From contig JAEXWS010000049.1 in NCBI GenBank assembly GCA_023406225.1, positions 1-27,228 on the forward strand: 27,228 nucleotides of DNA, given 5' to 3'. Below, piece after piece: positions 1 through 5,503 of this stretch. The notes below the pieces were generated by a model, which did no database searches, had not been told where the DNA came from, and saw nothing but the letters and a program-made list of their open reading frames with translations. Each line of letters starts with the position of its first letter. Position 1 is the first letter of the stretch. The position numbers and the translations under genes were made by a program. Origin of the DNA: Bacillota bacterium (GTDB lineage Bacteria; Bacillota; Clostridia; Oscillospirales; Oscillospiraceae).

Positions 1-397
1 CGCGGCGGTGGGAGATGCGCTTTTCCAGCTGCTGGGCGATGTTCTCAGCCACCAGCTGGGCGTTCATGTCGGGGTTGCGGACCTCGACGATGTTCAGGCG
101 CACCTTCTTGCCGATCATCTTTTCCACAGCCTGACGGTACTGCTCGATCTGCTCGCCGCCCTTGCCGATGACCACGCCCGGACGGGCGCAGTGCAGGAAG
201 ATGGTGACCACGTCGCTGCTGCGCTCGATCTCGATCTTGGGAACGCCCGCGCCGTAGAGGGTCTTTTTCAGGTACTTGCGGATCTTTTGATCCTCGACGA
301 TCAGATCGCCTACCTTCTCATCACTGGCATACCAACGGGAATCCCAGTCTTTGATGACGCCCACGCGCAGACCGTGGGGATTCACTTTCTGTCCCAT
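1..397 (-). CDS. rpsC: 30S ribosomal protein S3 (partial, C-terminus outside window)
   Basis: S3 binds 16S rRNA in the head of the small subunit and helps form the mRNA entry channel. Only the first 132 codons are present; the gene runs off the left edge. The protein starts MGQKVNPHGLRVGVIKDWDS, the characteristic S3 N-terminus. It continues into the KH type 2 domain, with the nucleic-acid-binding stretch VVIGKGGEQIEQ near residues 75-86. The ATG at 395-397 is preceded by GGGAGGAGAACAGTTT, a good ribosome binding site. The start lies 16 bases after the rplV stop, in the order rplV-rpsC expected of the S10 operon. Expression should depend on the rpsJ promoter, because no internal promoter was seen. 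Confidence 0.97.
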   Translation of the reverse strand, partial: MGQKVNPHGLRVGVIKDWDSRWYASDEKVGDLIVEDQKIRKYLKKTLYGAGVPKIEIERSSDVVTIFLHCARPGVVIGKGGEQIEQYRQAVEKMIGKKVRLNIVEVRNPDMNAQLVAENIAQQLEKRISHRR

Positions 398-413
398 AAA
401 CTGTTCTCCTCCC

Positions 414-758
414 TTATGCCTTTTCCGTCACAGCCAGGGTGACGTGAGAAGTTCTCTTATTGATGCGGTACGCGCGGCCCTGGGCCCGGGGCATCATCCG
501 CTTGAGGATGGGACCGGGAGTGGCGAACACCTGGGACACCACCAGCTTGGAGGGGTCCATGCCGAAGTTGTTCTCGGCGTTGGCGCAGGCGGACTTGAGG
601 AGCTTCATCAGAGGCTCGGAGGCCGCCTTGGGGGTCTGCATCAGGAGCGCCATGGCCGTGCCGGCGTCCTTGCCGCGGATCAGATCGCAGACGATCTGGA
701 TCTTACGGGGAGCGATGCGGACATATCGCAGATATGCTTTTGCTTCTTTCTTTTCCAT
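414..758 (-). CDS. rplV: 50S ribosomal protein L22
   Basis: L22 binds 23S rRNA, and its beta-hairpin loop lines the peptide exit tunnel near the macrolide site. The product has about 114 residues, the normal family length. It shows AKAYLRYVRIAPRKIQIVCD near the N-terminus and ILKRMMPRAQGRAYRINKRT, the tunnel hairpin, near the C-terminus. The frame is open to an ATG at 767, but that ATG directly abuts the AGGAGG site. The ATG three codons later at 758 has nine bases of spacing and gives the usual MEKKEAKAYL start, so 758 is chosen. The gene lies between rpsS and rpsC in the S10 operon. Confidence 0.97.
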   Translation of the reverse strand: MEKKEAKAYLRYVRIAPRKIQIVCDLIRGKDAGTAMALLMQTPKAASEPLMKLLKSACANAENNFGMDPSKLVVSQVFATPGPILKRMMPRAQGRAYRINKRTSHVTLAVTEKA

Positions 759-777
759 GTTCTGCATCCTCCTTTAC

Positions 778-1035
778 TTATTTCGTGTGGCCGCGGAAGG
801 TCCGGGTGGGGGCGAACTCGCCCAGCTTGTGGCCGACCATATCCTCCTGGATATAGACGGGCACGTGCTTCCGGCCGTCGTGCACGGCGATGGTGTGGCC
901 GACGAAGGCGGGGAAGATGGTGGAGCTGCGGCTCCAGGTCTTCAGCACCTTTTTCTCGTTCTTCTCGTTCATTGCCTCGACCCGCTTGAGAAGCTCCGGG
1001 GCAACATACGGGCCTTTTTTGACAGATCTGCTCAT
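778..1035 (-). CDS. rpsS: 30S ribosomal protein S19
   Basis: S19 sits in the head of the small subunit with S13 and contacts the A-site finger of the large subunit. The 85-residue product begins MSRSVKKGPYVAPELLKRVE and contains WSRSSTIFPAFVGHTIAVHD and GHKLGEFAPTRTFRGH, the classic S19 signatures, at full length. A GGGAGG site lies nine bases before the ATG. It follows rplB by 15 bases and precedes rplV by 19 bases, consistent with one transcript. Confidence 0.98.
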   Translation of the reverse strand: MSRSVKKGPYVAPELLKRVEAMNEKNEKKVLKTWSRSSTIFPAFVGHTIAVHDGRKHVPVYIQEDMVGHKLGEFAPTRTFRGHTK

Positions 1036-1050
1036 ATTTCCTTGCCTCCC

Positions 1051-1884
1051 TTACTTCTCGCCACGGCGCTTGACGATGAATTTGCTGGTCGGATTCTTCT
1101 TCGACCGGGTCTTGTAACCCATGGCGGGCTTGCCCCAGGGCGTCACAGGGCCGGGACGGCCGACGGGCGCGCGGCCCTCGCCGCCGCCGTGGGGGTGGTC
1201 GCAGGGGTTCATGACGGAACCGCGGACCGTGGGACGCCAACCCATGTGGCGCTTCCGGCCGGCCTTGCCGATGTTGATGTTTTCATGCTCGATGTTGCCC
1301 ACCTGGCCGATGGTGGCGTAGCAGTTGGTGCGCACGATGCGGACCTCGCCGGAGGGCATCCGGATCTGGGCGTCGCCGCCCTCCTTGGCCATCAGCTGGG
1401 CGGAGGTGCCGGCGGCGCGGACCAGCTGGGCGCCGTTGCCGGGATGGAGCTCGATGTTGTGGATGACGGTGCCCACGGGGATCTTCTCGATGGGCAGCGC
1501 GTTGCCGGGCAGGATGTCGGCTTCGGGACCGGTCATGATCTTGTGGCCGGCCTTGAGGCCGAGCGGCGCCAGGATGTAGCGCTTCTCGCCGTCCTCATAC
1601 TCGATCAGCGCGATGTTGGCGCTGCGGTTGGGGTCGTATTCCAGGCGCAGCACGGTGGCGGAGCCCACCTTGTCGCGCTTGAAGTCGATGATGCGGTACT
1701 TGCGCTTGTTGCCGCCGCCGCGGTGGCGGACGGTGATGCGGCCGTAGCTGTTGCGGCCGGAGGACTTCTTCAGGGACTCCGTCAGGCTGGGCTCGGGCTT
1801 GGCCTTCTTGTCGATGCCGTCGAATCCGGAGACCGTCATCTGACGTCTGGAAGGGGTCGTCGGCTTAAAAGTTTTAATAGACAT
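1051..1884 (-). CDS. rplB: 50S ribosomal protein L2
   Basis: L2 is a core 23S rRNA-binding protein next to the peptidyl transferase centre and is needed for subunit association. The 277-residue product is full length. It begins MSIKTFKPTTPSRRQMTVSG and contains GRITVRHRGGGNKRKYR around residues 48-64. The C-terminal block MNPCDHPHGGGEGRAPVGR includes the conserved histidine implicated in peptidyl transfer. GGAAGGAGTG precedes the ATG. The gene follows rplW by 23 bases in the canonical S10 order. Confidence 0.98.
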   Translation of the reverse strand: MSIKTFKPTTPSRRQMTVSGFDGIDKKAKPEPSLTESLKKSSGRNSYGRITVRHRGGGNKRKYRIIDFKRDKVGSATVLRLEYDPNRSANIALIEYEDGEKRYILAPLGLKAGHKIMTGPEADILPGNALPIEKIPVGTVIHNIELHPGNGAQLVRAAGTSAQLMAKEGGDAQIRMPSGEVRIVRTNCYATIGQVGNIEHENINIGKAGRKRHMGWRPTVRGSVMNPCDHPHGGGEGRAPVGRPGPVTPWGKPAMGYKTRSKKNPTSKFIVKRRGEK

Positions 1885-1907
1885 TTCGCTTTACACTCCT
1901 TCCGTTA

Positions 1908-2204
1908 TCAGACCATGCCTTCGAAGAACTCGATGGTCTTGGAATCCGCCGCCAGCTGGACGTAAGCCTTTTTCCAGCTCTTCGTCATGCCGGGGCGGCC
2001 GCCGCCCATGCGCTTTTCCTTGCCGGGCACCGTCAGTGTGTTGACGGCGGCGACCTTCACGCCGAAGATCTCCTCGACGGCCTTCTTGATCTCGACCTTG
2101 CCGGCGTCCTTGGCGACCTCGAAGACGTACTTCTTGTCGGCGGCGCCGGACATGGCGCGCTCGGTGATGATGGGCCGGATGATGATGTCGTATGCAGTAG
2201 CCAT
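1908..2204 (-). CDS. rplW: 50S ribosomal protein L23
   Basis: L23 lies at the exit of the peptide tunnel, where trigger factor and the signal recognition particle dock. The 98-residue product contains IIIRPIITERAMSGAADKKY at the N-terminus and the EEIFGVKVAAVNTLTVPGKE stretch typical of L23. Its ATG shares one base with the rplD stop codon (TAATG), so translation is probably coupled to rplD. The ribosome binding site GAGGAGGTG is inside the last rplD codons. Confidence 0.98.
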   Translation of the reverse strand: MATAYDIIIRPIITERAMSGAADKKYVFEVAKDAGKVEIKKAVEEIFGVKVAAVNTLTVPGKEKRMGGGRPGMTKSWKKAYVQLAADSKTIEFFEGMV

Positions 2205-2827
2205 TACGCGTACACCTCCTCGATTTTTGCGAGGGCGGCCTGATCCACCACCAGGAACTTCGCGTTCAGGATATCATAAACGTTCAGGTTGTTGGCGGGG
2301 GTGGTCAGCACGCCGGGGATGTTGCGGGCGCTCTTGACGACGTTCTGATCGACGTCGGCGGTCACGACCACGGACTTGCCGTCGCAGTTGACGGCGGAGA
2401 GGAACTTGCGGAAGACGGAGGTCTTGATGTCGTCCATCTTAATGGAGTCGATCACCACCAGGGCGCCCTCGGCGGCCTTGGCGGACAGGACGGACTTCAG
2501 CGCCAGGCGCTTGACCTTCTTGTTCAGCACATAGCTGTAATCCCGGGGCTTGGGGGCGAACACGATGCCGCCGTGGGTCCACTGGGGGGCCCGGGTGGAA
2601 CCCTGGCGGGCGTGGCCGGTGCCCTTCTGGCGCCAGGGCTTTCTGCCACCGCCGGAGACTTCGGCGCGGGTCAGGGCGCTCTGGGTGCCCTGTCTGCAAT
2701 TGGCGAGGTGGTTCTTCACGACCTCGTGGACGACGACTTCATTGGGCTCGATGCCGAAGATCGCGTCGCTGAGTTCCACAGTGCCGACCTCGGAGCCGGC
2801 CATGTTCAACACTTTCATAGAAGACAT
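2204..2827 (-). CDS. rplD: 50S ribosomal protein L4
   Basis: L4 binds 23S rRNA domain I and sends an extended loop into the exit tunnel. In Escherichia coli it also represses the S10 operon by binding the S10 leader; whether it does so here is unknown. The 207-residue product has the diagnostic loop GGGRKPWRQKGTGHARQGST at about residues 60-79, then RAPQWTHGGIVFAPKPRDY. The ATG at 2827 has AAGGGGTG eight bases upstream. A second ATG three codons in would also fit the family, but its spacing is worse. It overlaps the rplW start by one base. Confidence 0.98.
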   Translation of the reverse strand: MSSMKVLNMAGSEVGTVELSDAIFGIEPNEVVVHEVVKNHLANCRQGTQSALTRAEVSGGGRKPWRQKGTGHARQGSTRAPQWTHGGIVFAPKPRDYSYVLNKKVKRLALKSVLSAKAAEGALVVIDSIKMDDIKTSVFRKFLSAVNCDGKSVVVTADVDQNVVKSARNIPGVLTTPANNLNVYDILNAKFLVVDQAALAKIEEVYA

Positions 2828-2845
2828 TATTTAAGCACCCCTTTC

Positions 2846-3565
2846 TTACTTGTTTCTGGCGGAAGCCTTCTGCGGGTTGCGGCCGGAAGCCTTCTGCGGG
2901 TTCTTGCTGATGTCCGCGCCGGCCTGCTTGACCTTGTGGACCTTGACGGTGGACTTGATGGTGACGAGGCTGCCCTTGGGGCCGGGCACCGCGCCGCACA
3001 CCACCAGCATGTTCAGCTCGGGATCGACCTTCACCACGCTCAGGTTCTGCACGGTGACCTGGTCCACGCCCATGTGGCCCGCGCCGATCTTGCCCTTGAA
3101 GATGCGGGCGGGGTCGGTGCCGGAGCCCATGGAACCGGCGTGGCGGTGGACGGGGCCGCCGCCGTGGCTCATGGGCGTGCGGCCGGCGCCGTGGCGCTTC
3201 ACGACGCCCGCGTAGCCGTGGCCCTTGCTGGTGCCGGTGACGTCCACGAAGTCGCCCACGGCGAAGGTGTCGGCCTTGAGCACGTCGCCCACGTTCAGCT
3301 CGGCGGCGTTCTCCAGGTCAAACTCCTGCAAATGCTTCTTGGGGGCCACGCCGGCCTTGTTCAGGTGGCCCATCTCGGGCTTGGTGAGCTTGCGCTCGGC
3401 AATGTCCTCAAAGCCAAGCTGCACGGCCTGATAGCCCTCTTTTTCGGCAGTCTTCTTCTGAACGACGACGCAGGGGCCCGCCTCGATGACCGTGACGGGG
3501 ATCACATGGCCGTTCTCGTCAAAAATCTGAGACATGCCCACTTTTTTGCCGATGATCGCTTTCAT
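2846..3565 (-). CDS. rplC: 50S ribosomal protein L3
   Basis: L3 is one of the earliest assembly proteins of the large subunit and reaches toward the peptidyl transferase centre. The true start is MKAIIGKKVGMSQIFDENGH at 3565, after a CAAGGAGG site. Upstream in-frame codons are non-coding spacer. The product has about 239 residues and contains FVDVTGTSKGHGYAGVVKRH and HGGGPVHRHAGSMGSGTDP, both typical of L3. It ends in a basic extension in which NPQKAS occurs twice, encoded by a 19-bp direct repeat at 2860-2878 and 2884-2902. This tail is longer than in many L3 proteins. An unusually long structured spacer separates it from rpsJ. Confidence 0.97.
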   Translation of the reverse strand: MKAIIGKKVGMSQIFDENGHVIPVTVIEAGPCVVVQKKTAEKEGYQAVQLGFEDIAERKLTKPEMGHLNKAGVAPKKHLQEFDLENAAELNVGDVLKADTFAVGDFVDVTGTSKGHGYAGVVKRHGAGRTPMSHGGGPVHRHAGSMGSGTDPARIFKGKIGAGHMGVDQVTVQNLSVVKVDPELNMLVVCGAVPGPKGSLVTIKSTVKVHKVKQAGADISKNPQKASGRNPQKASARNK

Positions 3566-3696
3566 GTATATTCCTCCTTGAAGGTTATTGGTCGGCTTAG
3601 ATACGGCGCGCCGCATTGCTCTGCCGACATGACCCGCCCATCTCGCAAGACGATGGGCTAGGGACAGCAAGCTGATTTAAATGAGGGAACGTCCGC
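3566..3696 (-). promoter_or_regulatory. structured spacer between rpsJ and rplC
   Basis: Spacers elsewhere in this operon are at most 23 bases, but this one is 131. It can fold into a 7-bp hairpin (3636-3642 with 3652-3658). A second element has an outer stem at 3591-3596/3623-3628 enclosing an inner hairpin at 3601-3606/3611-3616 with one G-U pair in the RNA. An alternative pairing, 3616-3620 with 3666-3670, would disrupt the second element. It could be an internal ribosomal-protein binding site or an RNA processing site. The pairings are visible; the function is inferred. Confidence 0.5.
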
Positions 3697-4011
3697 TCAG
3701 AGCTTGATCTCGATCTCCACGCCGGCAGGCAGCTCGAGAGCCATCAGGGCCTCGACGGTCTTGGGGGTGGACTTGGTGATGTCGATCAGCCGCTTGTGGG
3801 TGCGGCGCTCGAACTGCTCGCGGCTGTCCTTATACTTGTGGACGGCCCGCAGGATGGTGACGATCTCCTTCTTGGTGGGCAGAGGGATGGGGCCGGAGAC
3901 CTCGGCGCCGGTGCGCTTGGCGGTCTCGACGATCTTCTCTGCGCTCTGGTCGATGACCTGGTGGTCATAGGCTTTCAGACGGATGCGGATCATTTCTTTC
4001 TGTGCTGCCAT
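3697..4011 (-). CDS. rpsJ: 30S ribosomal protein S10, first gene of the S10 operon
   Basis: S10 is part of the head of the small subunit, and in many bacteria it also links NusB and NusG during antitermination. The 104-residue product begins MAAQKEMIRIRLKAYDHQVI and contains TGAEVSGPIPLPTKKEIVTI and SREQFERRTHKRLIDI, the standard S10 signatures. The frame stays open upstream to 4104, but the ATG at 4011 has AGGAGG at ideal spacing and matches the family start. It is the promoter-proximal gene of the operon. No tuf, fusA or rpsL gene precedes it, so the S10 cluster is separated here from the str cluster. Confidence 0.98.
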   Translation of the reverse strand: MAAQKEMIRIRLKAYDHQVIDQSAEKIVETAKRTGAEVSGPIPLPTKKEIVTILRAVHKYKDSREQFERRTHKRLIDITKSTPKTVEALMALELPAGVEIEIKL

Positions 4012-4295
4012 GATTGTTTCCTCCTGATTTTCGTAGGTTGTTTGACGCAGTCTCGACGACCTACGGCGAGAGAATTTTTCTATACGCTTAACCGTGCGTA
4101 TCATTCCAGCTCATGAAAAATACCGGCGCATGAAACGGCCGGTACCCAGACATGGCGCAGCGATCTACGCGACGTACAGATTCCTTCTCAGCCGCCCGAT
4201 TATCGGACATACTCCCCGGAAGTTACCTCATTCCTGAGCAATCTCCCGGTTCATCGCAGATTCGCGCATCAGGGCAAGGCCCATCTGTCGCGGAC
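4012..4295 (-). promoter_or_regulatory. long structured 5' leader of the S10 operon
   Basis: About 284 bases separate the predicted transcription start from the rpsJ start codon. In transcript order the leader can form these hairpins: 4257-4261/4283-4287 enclosing 4272-4275/4279-4282; a terminator-like hairpin at 4121-4144; one at 4082-4087/4096-4101; and one at 4032-4038/4059-4065, just before the rpsJ ribosome binding site. The last can be replaced by an overlapping pairing of 4051-4055 with 4067-4071. This arrangement suits autogenous control by attenuation. It does not match the gammaproteobacterial S10 leader as far as I can judge by eye. Confidence 0.6.
4116..4144 (-). terminator. candidate attenuator in the S10 leader
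   Basis: On the minus strand TACCGGC (4138-4144) pairs perfectly with GCCGGTA (4121-4127) around a 10-base loop and is followed at once by TTTTT (4116-4120). This has the form of an intrinsic terminator. It lies between the S10 promoter and rpsJ, so it would act as an attenuator. No convincing antiterminator partner was identified by eye. Confidence 0.6.
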
Positions 4296-4301
4296 CTACC
4301 T

Positions 4302-4330
4302 ATAATAAAAGAAAATCCTCCCGATGTCAA
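4302..4330 (-). promoter_or_regulatory. sigma-A promoter of the S10 operon
   Basis: On the minus strand TTGACA (4325-4330) is followed by exactly 17 bases and TATTAT (4302-4307), near-perfect for the housekeeping sigma factor. Transcription should begin around 4295. The strength fits a ribosomal protein operon. Confidence 0.85.
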
Positions 4331-4692
4331 GAGAATTTTCTCTGTTTTTCATGAAAATTTGGAGTTTTTTTCGTCGGGCTGAAAAATGCGAAAGGTCCGG
4401 CCTTTTTGAGGCCGGAGCACGCCGCCGTCAAGCGGATCGCCTGCCGCCCTTTTGTTCCAGCGCACCCCCATATCATTCGCTTCACAATTGGGAGCGGCGG
4501 CAGCGGTCATCCCCTTGCCCCAGCGTCCAAATCCTCACATGGGGAAACCGTGATTTGGACACGCACAAAATACTCCCTGTTAAAAAACCGCAAAATCATC
4601 AGGTGCTTACGTCTATGTGGCGTAGGACTCTTTTAAAATATGTTATCCTTTCATAAGATGCATATCCACTTTTCAGGAGCAGGTGAGCAGAT
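4331..4692. other. gene-free spacer between the S10 promoter and the RHH gene
   Basis: No convincing gene is seen. It holds an 8-bp GC-rich hairpin (4396-4403/4409-4416), which on the minus strand is followed by a weak T-rich stretch. It also holds a perfect 9-bp inverted repeat, GTCCAAATC (4525-4533) and GATTTGGAC (4552-4560), about 130 bases before the RHH start. The last 80 bases are AT-richer and probably contain the RHH promoter, but no clear -35/-10 pair was found. Confidence 0.5.
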
Positions 4693-4896
4693 ATGAAAGG
4701 ACTTGTCATCTATCCAAAGTCACCCAGGGGCGAGGATGGGTATTGTGTATTTTCCATCCGCATTCCAAAGAAAGCCGTTACGAAGTTGGAAACCATTGTC
4801 CAGCGGACCGGCAGAACGCGAAATGAACTGATCTGCCTGTTTTTGAAATATGCCTTGGAAAACTGCATTGTACAGGATGACAGCCCGGGAGCGTAA
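4693..4896 (+). CDS. small ribbon-helix-helix (CopG/Arc-like) DNA-binding protein
   Basis: The product has 67 residues. After about 17 residues comes a strand-like segment YCVFSIRIP, then helix KKAVTKLETIVQRTG, then the turn RTRN and helix ELICLFLKYALEN. This is the order and spacing of a ribbon-helix-helix domain, which dimerises and inserts its strands into the major groove. AGGTGA lies six bases before the ATG, and a strong terminator follows the stop. No toxin gene is adjacent, so it is not an obvious antitoxin; it could be an autoregulator or a global regulator. It is one of only two plus-strand genes here. The exact family is not certain. Confidence 0.75.
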   Translation: MKGLVIYPKSPRGEDGYCVFSIRIPKKAVTKLETIVQRTGRTRNELICLFLKYALENCIVQDDSPGA

Positions 4897-4924
4897 ACGC
4901 CCGGACGGACGTCCGGGGCGTTTT
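4897..4924 (+). terminator. terminator of the RHH gene
   Basis: Immediately after the stop, ACGCCCGGAC pairs with GTCCGGGGCGT across a GGAC loop, with one bulged G, and is followed by TTTT. Confidence 0.8.
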
Positions 4925-4948
4925 ACTTGATACCGTTATTCTCGCGCC

Positions 4949-5260
4949 TGACAGGCGGCGGGGGCCGCACCCCCCATTTTCTTTGTTCTTGACAAAGAAA
5001 ACGGGCCGTGCACGGTCCAAAAGAAAACCGCTGAAGAACAGCCCCCAAATGACCGCTTCGGGTCATTTGGGGGGTCACGTACACGCTGAGAGACTCTGGG
5101 TGGAAATCCTGCGGCCTTCATCCGGCTCGCGGTGGGACATGGCAAACACTTCGGCTAGCCGCCGCGTTTGGCGGCCTTTGCGCCGGGAAGGTGGTTCCGG
5201 ACACCCTCCGCGCCGCTTTTGCTGCCGCAGTCCGGCGCTTCCGGAGGAAAGAGGGGCCAT
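4949..5260 (+). repeat. dispersed intergenic repeat, copy A
   Basis: This stretch aligns almost without gaps to copy B at 11470-11800, with a constant offset of 6510 over most of its length; by eye roughly three quarters of bases match. It contains a near-palindrome (5003-5018) and a 13-bp stem (5042-5054/5061-5073) closed by GCTTCG. It also shares blocks such as CGCTGAGAGACT, TCCGGCTCGC and GTGGTTCCGGACACCC with copy B. An extra inverted repeat (4977-4986/4992-5001) is seen only in this copy. Similarity is lost after about 5256. It lies between convergent genes and encodes nothing convincing. Confidence 0.8.
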
Positions 5261-5292
5261 TCAAAAATCGCATCCTCACCAGCGCCCACCTC

Positions 5293-5503
5293 CGTCCCGC
5301 GCCCGCAGGCGCAAAGGAGGGGGGCTAGGGGGAACCCACGGTTCCCCCAGTTCTTTCGCCTCCGGCGAAAGAAGGAGATAAAATCATTTTCGGCAGGACA
5401 TGCGCCTGCCGAAAATTCCGCGCCCCGTTTGCCCTTGGGGCAAACACACCAGTCCGCAGTCTGGTGGCGGGGGGTCTAAGGGGGGAGCCTGCTCCCCCCT
5501 TAG
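5293..5503. repeat. row of consecutive hairpins at the 3' end of proS
   Basis: Five strong and one weaker perfect inverted repeats follow one another. They are: a 5-bp GCGCC/GGCGC near 5299-5312; 9 bp at 5328-5336/5340-5348; 10 bp at 5351-5360/5364-5373; 11 bp at 5387-5397/5405-5415; 8 bp at 5427-5434/5438-5445; and 13 bp at 5476-5488/5491-5503. A 6-bp stem at 5447-5452/5461-5466 lies between the last two. The final stem includes the proS stop codon. The row probably ends transcripts from both sides and protects 3' ends. Confidence 0.75.
5377..5415 (-). terminator. probable proS terminator
   Basis: Of the hairpins beyond proS, the 11-bp stem 5387-5397/5405-5415 is the only one followed on the minus strand by a T-rich stretch (TGATTTTATC). 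It is the best intrinsic terminator candidate. The 13-bp hairpin over the stop codon has no T-run. Confidence 0.6.

Noticed and set aside
4138..4160. TGGGTACCGGCCG in the S10 leader as a T-box
   Set aside because: It differs from the conserved AGGGTGGNACCGCG core, and the gene downstream is not a synthetase or amino acid gene. The genuine T-box upstream of thrS matches far better.
4228..4284. Possible 18-codon leader peptide on the minus strand in the S10 leader
   Set aside because: It starts with ATG only about 11 bases from the predicted transcription start, lacks a ribosome binding site, and has no codon run that would suggest translational attenuation.
4396..4416. 8-bp hairpin as the terminator of an upstream minus-strand gene
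   Set aside because: No minus-strand gene exists in the adjacent spacer and the T-rich stretch is weak and interrupted.
4778..5381. Several short open frames in repeat copy A that resemble frames in copy B
   Set aside because: They are Arg/Pro/Ser-rich, lack ribosome binding sites and exist on both strands. The conserved signal is base-paired structure, so a coding role is not supported.
5293..5503. Hairpin row as a CRISPR array
   Set aside because: The stems differ in sequence and there are no equal-length spacers or repeated units.
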